From Candidatus Omnitrophota bacterium (GTDB lineage: Bacteria; Omnitrophota; Gorgyraeia; Gygaellales; JAHJCI01): a DNA stretch of 9,414 nt. The notes beneath the pieces are model-generated. The model had not been told where the DNA came from. It saw only the letters and a program-made list of their open reading frames with translations, and made no database searches. The DNA lies in assembly GCA_018813085.1 (NCBI GenBank), contig JAHJCI010000010.1:1-9414 (forward strand), read 5' to 3'. Each line of letters begins with the position of its first letter. Within the stretch, counting starts at the first letter, position 1. A program made the position numbers and the translations under genes. Below, in pieces: positions 1 through 5,619 of the stretch.

Positions 1-1239
1 ATCATGGGATTCGGTATATTATTTATCGGTTTGGGCTTTATGAAAGATGCCTTCATCCCCTTAAAAGAAAACCAGCATGTTAAAGATTTGTTTGTTACCT
101 TCAACGATAAACCCCTGGTAGGAGTACTGGTGGGAATGCTTATCACTATGTTATTGCAAAGCTCCAGCGCTACTGTCGCCTTAGTCCAGGTACTGGCATT
201 CAACGGCCTGATAAGTTTTTCGGCAGCCATACCTTTAATATTGGGAGATAATATCGGAACTACAATAACCGCACAACTAGCTTCCGTAGGAACTAATATC
301 AATGCCAAGCGCGTAGCCATGTCCCATACCTTATTCAATGTTATCGGCGTTGCCTATATGTTAATATTTGTCTATACGGGATGGTATGTAAAATTTGTGG
401 ATTTTATTATACCGGGAAAAATTACCTTAAAAAATATCATGTTCCACATCGCCATCTCTCACAGCCTTTTCAACGTTGTTAATGCCCTTATCTTCCTTCC
501 GTTTATCGGTGTATTGGAGAAGATGTGTATATGGCTGGTTCCTAAGAAAAAAGGCGCACTTGAAATGGAGCCGCACTACCTGGAAAAACATCTATTAGAA
601 ACTCCTTCAATAGCAATGGAGCAGGCGCGTAAAGAAAGTGTACGCATGCTAGGTATAGCATCCCAATCTGTATTAATTGCCGTTAAGGGCTTCCTTGAAG
701 AAGATTTAACCAGGTTAAATTTGGTGCCAGAAATGGAACACACGGTCGATAACCTCCAATCCGAAATAACCCAGTATCTTATTGAGATTTCCCAGAGAAG
801 CCTCAGCCAGGAGGAATCCGAAGAACTGCCTGTTTTGATTCATAATGTAAACGATATTGAAAGGATCGGAGACCACTCGGAGAATATTATTGAACTGGCA
901 GAGCGCAGGATGGAAAAAAAGATGTTGTTTTCCGAAGAAGCAATAAAAGAATTAACCCTGATATGGGATGAGTTACACAGCATGATGATAGAAACAGAAC
1001 GGGCTTTAAGTAAAAATGACCTGCAAATAGCAAAACAGGTCTTAAAGCGCGAAGAGCGTATAAACAACTTTCAGATAGAACTCAAAAGGTCGCACGTCGA
1101 CCGTTTGAATAACGGCAGATGCAATCTTAAATCCGGCATTATATTCCTGGATATGGTGGATAACCTTGAAAAGATTGGCGACCATTTAACCAATATCGCG
1201 CAAGGAGTACTCGGAGGCATGCGCTGGAAAGTCATCTAA
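1..1239 (+). CDS. Na+/phosphate cotransporter family protein with C-terminal PhoU-like domain (5'-partial)
   Basis: Inner-membrane Na+-coupled phosphate transporter of the NptA/YjbB (Na/Pi cotransporter, PF02690) family. The reading frame is open to the window edge and what is present corresponds to the second membrane repeat plus the tail, so the first repeat and true start lie upstream; the ATG at 4 is probably internal. Counting from that Met, the hallmark QSSSAT is at 52-57 and a G(D)NIGTT motif at 81-87, followed by an ASVGTNINAKRVAMSH segment and FNVIG typical of repeat 2. Helices continue to about residue 178. Residues about 205-405 form a PhoU-like helical domain with the two characteristic E-x3-D metal motifs, in DIERIGDH (E286/D290) and NLEKIGDH (E389/D393). 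This tail is thought to act in phosphate-responsive regulation of transport. The GDN in place of the usual GAN is a small deviation. It is followed by its own terminator. The family call is firm; phosphate as substrate is by homology. Confidence 0.9.
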   Translation: MMGFGILFIGLGFMKDAFIPLKENQHVKDLFVTFNDKPLVGVLVGMLITMLLQSSSATVALVQVLAFNGLISFSAAIPLILGDNIGTTITAQLASVGTNINAKRVAMSHTLFNVIGVAYMLIFVYTGWYVKFVDFIIPGKITLKNIMFHIAISHSLFNVVNALIFLPFIGVLEKMCIWLVPKKKGALEMEPHYLEKHLLETPSIAMEQARKESVRMLGIASQSVLIAVKGFLEEDLTRLNLVPEMEHTVDNLQSEITQYLIEISQRSLSQEESEELPVLIHNVNDIERIGDHSENIIELAERRMEKKMLFSEEAIKELTLIWDELHSMMIETERALSKNDLQIAKQVLKREERINNFQIELKRSHVDRLNNGRCNLKSGIIFLDMVDNLEKIGDHLTNIAQGVLGGMRWKVI

Positions 1240-1266
1240 CCCTGGAAGTATTACTTTAATTACTCG

Positions 1267-1304
1267 CCCTCTGCGGTAATTTTTCTGCAGAGGGTTTTTT
1301 ATTT
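1267..1304 (+). terminator. Intrinsic terminator of the Na/Pi cotransporter gene
   Basis: CCCTCTGC (1267-1274) pairs perfectly with GCAGAGGG (1287-1294) around a 12-nt loop, and six T residues follow at 1295-1300. It lies 28 nt after the stop codon at 1239 and fits a Rho-independent terminator on the + strand. Confidence 0.85.
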
Positions 1305-1331
1305 GGTATTTTCTCTTTTTTGCGCTATACT
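1303..1331 (+). promoter_or_regulatory. Predicted sigma70-type promoter for the small membrane protein
   Basis: TTGGTA (1303-1308) and TATACT (1326-1331) are separated by exactly 17 nt, matching 4/6 and 5/6 consensus bases. The -35 box abuts the tail of the preceding terminator, so the small gene at 1365 would have its own transcription unit. Prediction from sequence only. Confidence 0.45.
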
Positions 1332-1352
1332 TATAACAAAGAGTATTTTTAC

Positions 1353-1360
1353 AAAGGAGG
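1353..1360 (+). promoter_or_regulatory. Ribosome binding site fixing the start at 1365
   Basis: AAAGGAGG lies 4 nt before the ATG at 1365. It supports that start over an in-frame ATG at 1320, which would place the Shine-Dalgarno inside the coding region and overlap the predicted promoter. Confidence 0.8.
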
Positions 1361-1364
1361 AAAT

Positions 1365-1631
1365 ATGGGAGCTAACTTCTCCTCTTATAGGACTGTAATA
1401 CTGTCATTAGGGATACTCAACCTGATACTCGCTGCGATGTTTCTAATATGGTCTAATTCGCTTATGCGCTTGAACACTAAGCTAAAGAAATGGATTTCTA
1501 CCGAGAAAATCGAAAAAGCGCTGAATAATGTACGCGATATCGACAGTCGCATTATCAATATGCGCAAGGTCCTGGGGCTGTTATGCATACTATTGGCAGT
1601 CACATTTATATTTTTGTATATCCGGCTTTAG
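1365..1631 (+). CDS. Small two-helix membrane protein, function unknown
   Basis: An 88-residue protein I cannot assign to a named family. Two hydrophobic segments (about residues 11-29 and 69-86) flank a central 39-residue hydrophilic stretch carrying about ten Lys/Arg, so the positive-inside rule predicts a helical hairpin with both termini outside and the loop in the cytoplasm. The loop (about 33-68) is amphipathic and could be a short coiled coil. No signal peptide cleavage site, cysteine pair or enzymatic motif is visible. The start is set by a near-perfect Shine-Dalgarno 4 nt upstream. The gene is monocistronic, between the terminator at 1267-1304 and the hairpin at 1639-1673. The compact promoter and strong ribosome binding site support a real gene; the role is unknown. 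Confidence 0.75.
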   Translation: MGANFSSYRTVILSLGILNLILAAMFLIWSNSLMRLNTKLKKWISTEKIEKALNNVRDIDSRIINMRKVLGLLCILLAVTFIFLYIRL

Positions 1632-1680
1632 AAAAAATAACCGCAAGGCATATTAACCCTATACCTTGCGGTTTCATATT
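1631..1680. terminator. Bidirectional terminator between convergent genes
   Basis: AACCGCAAGG (1639-1648) pairs perfectly with CCTTGCGGTT (1664-1673); three further pairs inside (1650-1652 with 1660-1662) extend the stem past one mismatch. On the - strand the hairpin is followed by TTTTTT (complement of 1632-1637), so it is a strong terminator for the glycosidase/patatin operon ending at 1692. On the + strand only a short interrupted T run follows (1672-1680), so termination of the small membrane gene may be weaker. Confidence 0.8.
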
Positions 1681-1691
1681 TCCTGCAAAAA

Positions 1692-3623
1692 TTAAATACT
1701 CTGCAATTGCTTGATTCTATCTATCTGCTTCAACGCCGCGTCCTCGCCCTGTTGTAAGAAATAATCAATCTTTTTAAATTCGGTCCATACCACGCCTCTA
1801 AATTCTGGGTGAATCACTATATCGGATAAAGATACTGCATCCCTGATAAATTCCCGCTGCATTGCTTCAATACTTCCAAATATAAAATCGAGAACATTGA
1901 ACTTCTTGTGCACACTTTCTTTATATGCCTTCTGCAGCTCTTCCTTAGATGGCGTTACGTTGACGGATATTATTTTATTAATCCCCTCTTTTACCAGACA
2001 ACCAACGGGTAGAGGGTTTAAAATCCCGCCGTCTAAAAAGAGGTCTTCCTGCCTTTTAAGCGGCTTGAATATCCCGGGCATAGAACAGCTTGCCAGTACG
2101 GCATCCCTGATTAAGAATTTCCCCTTGGAAAACATCTGGGCTTCTTTCTTAAGAAAATTAAATGTTGTTATTAAAATAGGGTTTTTGAGGTCATAAAAAG
2201 TATAATTGCCAAAGAGCTTCCTGATAACCTTTTTAAGGTTATATCCTCCGAAAAAAGATTCCCTGGGAAGGCATACGTCAAAAATGGAAAAGGCGGGTAA
2301 TCTTTCGAATATATGTACCAGCTCCTTTATCTCGTTCCAATTATGGCCTAATCCCCAAAGAGCTGCGGTTATAGAACCCATACTTGAGCCCGAGATAATA
2401 TCAATGTCTATGTTATTTTCTTCCAATACCTTTAATACCCCGATATGAGCAAATGCAAAAGCTGCTCCGCTTCCCAGGGCTAAGCCAATCCTGACCGAAG
2501 CAACCTCACGTGCAATCCTCCTGATGGCTTTAGAATAGGGATTATTCGGATAACTTTCTATAACTTTCGCTATATCCGGATACCGGATAGAGGGCAGCGT
2601 TGCCATAATATTCTCAGCCGGATAACTGCGCTTAACTAAGGGTGCCTTTAGCCTCTCTATGCTAAAAGAAACATCCTTATGCGCTTCTTTCAGGATTATT
2701 TTGACCGCATCCTCCTTAATCTTATAAGTATTCTTTAAAAGCTCTATCTCCTGGGTGAGCCCTTTTGCATACCCTGGCTCCTTTAGCGAAAGCAAATGAA
2801 CGAAATCCGACTGCAAAAGAGACATAATTATCAAGGGGTCCTGGGAAGTCGGCAAATCCAGGATTATGAAATTATATATTTGAGTAAGGAAACTTAATAA
2901 TAGCGGTATATTCTTTGAAGCATACGCCGATTCTGGCTTATAATGCAATTTTAAATAATCTACATCCCATTTCTTCTCTAAAAAACTCTCAAATTCTGAT
3001 TCTCTGAACCTGCTAATTTCAAGCAATCTCTGTGAAGAGGGAAAAAAGAAATTATTCTTTTTATTCTTTACTTCAATAATAACGGCCTTTTTGCCTGACT
3101 CTTTATTTAATGCTGCAGCTAATACCAAACTGTAGGTGGTTTTCCCTATTCCCTCTTTCAAGCTATAGACCGAGATGATGGAACTTTCAAAGATATTTTT
3201 ATCCTTATCAACCCTCTTCTTTACTCTCCTGGATAGTATTTTAGAAAACTCAACTGCCAGAAGGGGGCAATCATTCAAAAAATCCAGGAATTTATCTTTT
3301 GGGATTTGCGCCACCAGGGCATCGTTGGCCGACTCAGCGGTAACTGAATGAGGCTGGCTGGTTAATAAAGAAATAATTCCAAAACAAGTACCCTTATGTA
3401 AATACTCCAGCACCCTAGACTCTCTTAAGGAAGCTTCTGTATAAGTCTTAATCCTGCCGGATACCACAACATAGAGATTATCAGGCGAGTCGTTCTCTTT
3501 ATAGATTATTTGTCCCTTCTGAAATTCCTTTAGATAGGATATAGCAGACAGCTTTTTTAGGTTTGCTTTATTTAAAGAAGAAAAAACGGGAAACTTGGAT
3601 AGTATATCTTCCAGGTTAAGCAT
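1692..3623 (-). CDS. NTE-type patatin phospholipase with cyclic-nucleotide-like and MinD-like P-loop domains
   Basis: Predicted lysophospholipase/phospholipase of the neuropathy-target-esterase class, 643 residues. Domain order: cyclic-nucleotide-binding fold (about 1-135); a SIMIBI-type domain (about 147-370) with a deviant Walker A K156-EGIGKTT-163, including the signature Lys, and a Walker-B-like FIILDLP (D256); and a patatin domain (about 377-643) with nucleophile elbow GSSMG (Ser414), DGG (Asp531) and the loop GSGAAFAFAHIG (384-395). The Ser/Asp dyad is intact. Odd points: the Arg usual in the patatin glycine-rich loop is Phe389, and the phosphate-binding cassette of the first domain lacks the canonical Glu (Ile83) and Arg (His92), so cAMP binding is doubtful. 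There is no signal peptide or obvious membrane helix, which suggests a cytoplasmic or membrane-peripheral location. It overlaps the upstream glycosidase by 8 nt and has only a weak GGA ribosome binding site, so translation is probably coupled. Patatin assignment is firm; P-loop activity and substrate are inferred. Confidence 0.9.
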   Translation of the reverse strand: MLNLEDILSKFPVFSSLNKANLKKLSAISYLKEFQKGQIIYKENDSPDNLYVVVSGRIKTYTEASLRESRVLEYLHKGTCFGIISLLTSQPHSVTAESANDALVAQIPKDKFLDFLNDCPLLAVEFSKILSRRVKKRVDKDKNIFESSIISVYSLKEGIGKTTYSLVLAAALNKESGKKAVIIEVKNKKNNFFFPSSQRLLEISRFRESEFESFLEKKWDVDYLKLHYKPESAYASKNIPLLLSFLTQIYNFIILDLPTSQDPLIIMSLLQSDFVHLLSLKEPGYAKGLTQEIELLKNTYKIKEDAVKIILKEAHKDVSFSIERLKAPLVKRSYPAENIMATLPSIRYPDIAKVIESYPNNPYSKAIRRIAREVASVRIGLALGSGAAFAFAHIGVLKVLEENNIDIDIISGSSMGSITAALWGLGHNWNEIKELVHIFERLPAFSIFDVCLPRESFFGGYNLKKVIRKLFGNYTFYDLKNPILITTFNFLKKEAQMFSKGKFLIRDAVLASCSMPGIFKPLKRQEDLFLDGGILNPLPVGCLVKEGINKIISVNVTPSKEELQKAYKESVHKKFNVLDFIFGSIEAMQREFIRDAVSLSDIVIHPEFRGVVWTEFKKIDYFLQQGEDAALKQIDRIKQLQSI

Positions 3624-4830
3624 ATTCCAATTTATTATTCAGGCAAATATCTTTATACGCCAGCGCAAAAGGCTTAATGCTTCTATTCAGGTCCCGATCC
3701 ACGCCGATTAAGCCGAACTTGGCCCCAAAGCCTTTATCCCACTCAAAATTATCTATCAAAGACCACCATAGATACCCTATTATATCAACGCCCTGCCCCA
3801 GGGCCCTGGCTAAATAGAAAAGATGCTGCCTCAAATATTTCTCATAAAGATAATCCTCTTTTTCACTAGTGCCGTTCTCTGTAATCATTAGCGGCAAATT
3901 AAACTTCTTAAGCCGCATCAGTATCTTAAGAAGCCCTTCGGGAAAAACATACCACCCCAGAGAATTCCTCCTTAACTGATGACGCGAGCAATAACAGTCT
4001 CTGCCAAAAAAATCTTTAGAAGAAAATTTCACGAAATCCCTTCCATAATAATTAACCCCTATAAAATCCAGGCTCTTCTTTTTTGCGAGAAATTCCAGGA
4101 GCCGGTAATTAAAGACTTGATTCCTCAGATAAGCCGAAAGCGCATTCAAGCCAAGGCCTAAGCCCTGACAAGGAGAAAATATTCTTATGTGCTTTGCTAT
4201 CGAAACACTTACATTCTGGCAATTATTGTGTATTATTTTATATGCACTAAGGTGAGCACGAGCCATATTCGCTATCACCGCCAAAACTTTGCTGATAGAT
4301 TTTTCTCCCGGAGGCCAGGCCCCCCTTAGGTAAGAATTGTAAACATAAACCAGCGGTTCATTGATGGTAATCCAGTAATCAGCTAAACCGTAAAATTCTT
4401 TCGAGACCCTGTTAACATATTCTGCAAAACGGCTTACAGAACGGGGGTTCAGCCAGCAGCCATCACTATAGAACCATAAAGGATTGGTAAAATGGTGCAG
4501 TGTAAGCACTGCCTTGATGCCTCTTGCTTTAAGAGATAATAGAACCTTTCTGTAATGTTCTATTTCCTCTTGATTGAATTGATTCTCTTGCGGCTCGATC
4601 CTGCTCCACTCCAGAGATATTCTCTGGGCATTATGCCCCAATTGACCGGCTAAATCAAAGTCTTCCTCGAATCTATTGTAAGAATCAACTGCCTTAGCGC
4701 ATCTAGAGGGGGTTTTTTTCTCATTTCCCCAAAAATACCAGTCATTATTTATATTGCCTCCCTCTACCTGATAAGCAGAAGTAGCTGCCCCCCAGAGAAA
4801 ATTTTTTGGAAATAATATAAATTTTGCCAT
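3616..4830 (-). CDS. Family 1 glycoside hydrolase (beta-glucosidase/beta-galactosidase-like), compact
   Basis: Retaining beta-glycosidase of GH1, a (beta/alpha)8 barrel of 404 residues. Visible landmarks: FLWGAATSAYQVEG (11-24, Q21 a sugar ligand), LHHF (111-114), acid/base TINEP (Glu158), NYYG (260-263), nucleophile ITENG (Glu318), and LIDNFEW (358-364, E363/W364 at the glycone site). All catalytic elements are present. There is no signal peptide, so it should hydrolyse imported oligosaccharides or glycosides in the cytoplasm. It is shorter than the usual 440-480 residues, mostly through shorter loops between the two catalytic glutamates (160 apart, against about 185 in the Thermotoga enzyme), so the subsite architecture may differ. 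The start at 4830 places the FPKNFLWG signature at residues 7-14, as in the family; the ribosome binding site is weak (GGGG). It is the first gene of a two-gene operon with the patatin. Exact sugar specificity cannot be read from the sequence. Confidence 0.93.
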   Translation of the reverse strand: MAKFILFPKNFLWGAATSAYQVEGGNINNDWYFWGNEKKTPSRCAKAVDSYNRFEEDFDLAGQLGHNAQRISLEWSRIEPQENQFNQEEIEHYRKVLLSLKARGIKAVLTLHHFTNPLWFYSDGCWLNPRSVSRFAEYVNRVSKEFYGLADYWITINEPLVYVYNSYLRGAWPPGEKSISKVLAVIANMARAHLSAYKIIHNNCQNVSVSIAKHIRIFSPCQGLGLGLNALSAYLRNQVFNYRLLEFLAKKKSLDFIGVNYYGRDFVKFSSKDFFGRDCYCSRHQLRRNSLGWYVFPEGLLKILMRLKKFNLPLMITENGTSEKEDYLYEKYLRQHLFYLARALGQGVDIIGYLWWSLIDNFEWDKGFGAKFGLIGVDRDLNRSIKPFALAYKDICLNNKLEYA

Positions 4831-4865
4831 TTACGCCCCGCTATGCTTGAGCTGAATTCAAAAAA

Positions 4866-4895
4866 AGAATATCACGTTTTATTTTCTTTGTCCAA
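4866..4895 (-). promoter_or_regulatory. Possible promoter for the GH1-patatin operon
   Basis: On the - strand, TTGGAC (complement of 4890-4895) and TATTCT (complement of 4866-4871) are 18 nt apart and lie 36 nt upstream of the GH1 start codon. Both boxes are imperfect, so this is a weak prediction. Confidence 0.35.
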
Positions 4896-4978
4896 CATTT
4901 TTAATCTCTCTTGCACCAGGAAGCTATAAAAACATTTCCTAAAGAAAGTCCCTGATAAAATAGATGTGCCTTAAAAAT

Positions 4979-5007
4979 CTTTTATTGCATTGAATATCTG
5001 ATATAAT
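4979..5007 (+). promoter_or_regulatory. Predicted extended -10 promoter for the TPR-AsmA operon
   Basis: A perfect TATAAT at 5002-5007 is preceded by TG one base upstream (TGATATAAT, 4999-5007), the extended -10 form. The -35 position 17 nt upstream (CTTTTA, 4979-4984) is poor, as is common for extended -10 promoters. Transcription would start near 5014, giving a leader of about 54 nt before the ATG at 5068. The 237-bp divergent gap (4831-5067) otherwise shows only AT-rich sequence. Confidence 0.55.
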
Positions 5008-5067
5008 GAATTGACTGATTAAAAAAAACAACAAAGAGTCGATAATTTTACTGAAAGAGGTTTAAAA

Positions 5068-5619
5068 ATGAAAATAAGGGCGCTCCTCTCTGGGAAGATC
5101 TTTATTTGCCTGTGCGCATTTTTCTTCTTGCTGCTTTTACTGCAAAATAAAGGCAGGGCCGAGGACGATAAAAAGTTATATTATCAAGGAGTAGCAGCCG
5201 TTCGCAAAAATAACATTGACTTTGCATTCCTATATTTTCATAAACTTTTAAACGATTTTCCTGATTCTAGATATAGAGAAAAGGCATTATTTGCTACGGG
5301 AGAATATTATTTCTCATCCCTGGCCTATCGCGATGCATCAGGAATATTTTACCGGATGTTTGAGGAATACCCGGAATCAAAATCCAGCCCTTTTGTTCTC
5401 GCTTACCTGATAAAGATTGCTCAAAAAAACGGCGATGAAGAAACCGTAAAAAAATTAGAAAAAGAGCTTATAGCATCACAACAAGTCAGCCTGCTATTTA
5501 GAGATTTCAAAGAACTACAGTACTCCTCTGCCATGTCCAAAAAATACAAAGCGCTGTATTTTATTGATAAAATTGAAATCTATATAGATAATGAGCTTTT
5601 CGCGCAAATCCCCTTTTAA
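5068..5619 (+). CDS. Exported TPR-repeat protein (BamD/YbgF-like), partner of the AsmA-like protein
   Basis: A 183-residue protein with a classic Sec signal peptide: K2/R4/K10, a long hydrophobic core (about 11-25), and a likely signal peptidase I site after GRA (residue 31). No lipobox cysteine is at the cleavage site, so it should be soluble and periplasmic. The mature part contains two to three TPR-like helical pairs (about 36-130) of the type seen in YbgF and BamD, with the recurring A..Y....F..DYP pattern visible as FHKLLNDFPDSRYREKALF and FYRMFEEYPESKSSPFV. The C-terminal 30 residues (KYKALYFIDKIEIY and onwards) look like a beta hairpin rather than TPR. The ribosome binding site is AAAGAGG (5054-5060), 7 nt before the ATG. 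Its last 29 nt overlap the AsmA-like gene, suggesting joint action at the envelope. The exact role is unknown; TPR fold likely. Confidence 0.8.
   Translation: MKIRALLSGKIFICLCAFFFLLLLLQNKGRAEDDKKLYYQGVAAVRKNNIDFAFLYFHKLLNDFPDSRYREKALFATGEYYFSSLAYRDASGIFYRMFEEYPESKSSPFVLAYLIKIAQKNGDEETVKKLEKELIASQQVSLLFRDFKELQYSSAMSKKYKALYFIDKIEIYIDNELFAQIPF

Noticed and set aside
840..1067. A - strand open frame antisense to the PhoU-like domain.
   Set aside because: Low-complexity Ser/Ile-rich translation typical of the complement of a helical coding region.
1320..1364. An upstream in-frame ATG for the small membrane protein.
   Set aside because: It lies within the predicted -10 region and would place the Shine-Dalgarno inside the coding sequence; the ATG at 1365 fits better.
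1897..2448. Two + strand open frames antisense to the patatin gene.
   Set aside because: Their translations show no domain or coherent composition and they lie fully inside a well-supported gene on the other strand.
5011..5046. TTGACT and GATAAT as an alternative promoter for the TPR gene.
   Set aside because: The spacing is 24 nt, too long for a sigma70 promoter; the extended -10 at 4999-5007 is better.
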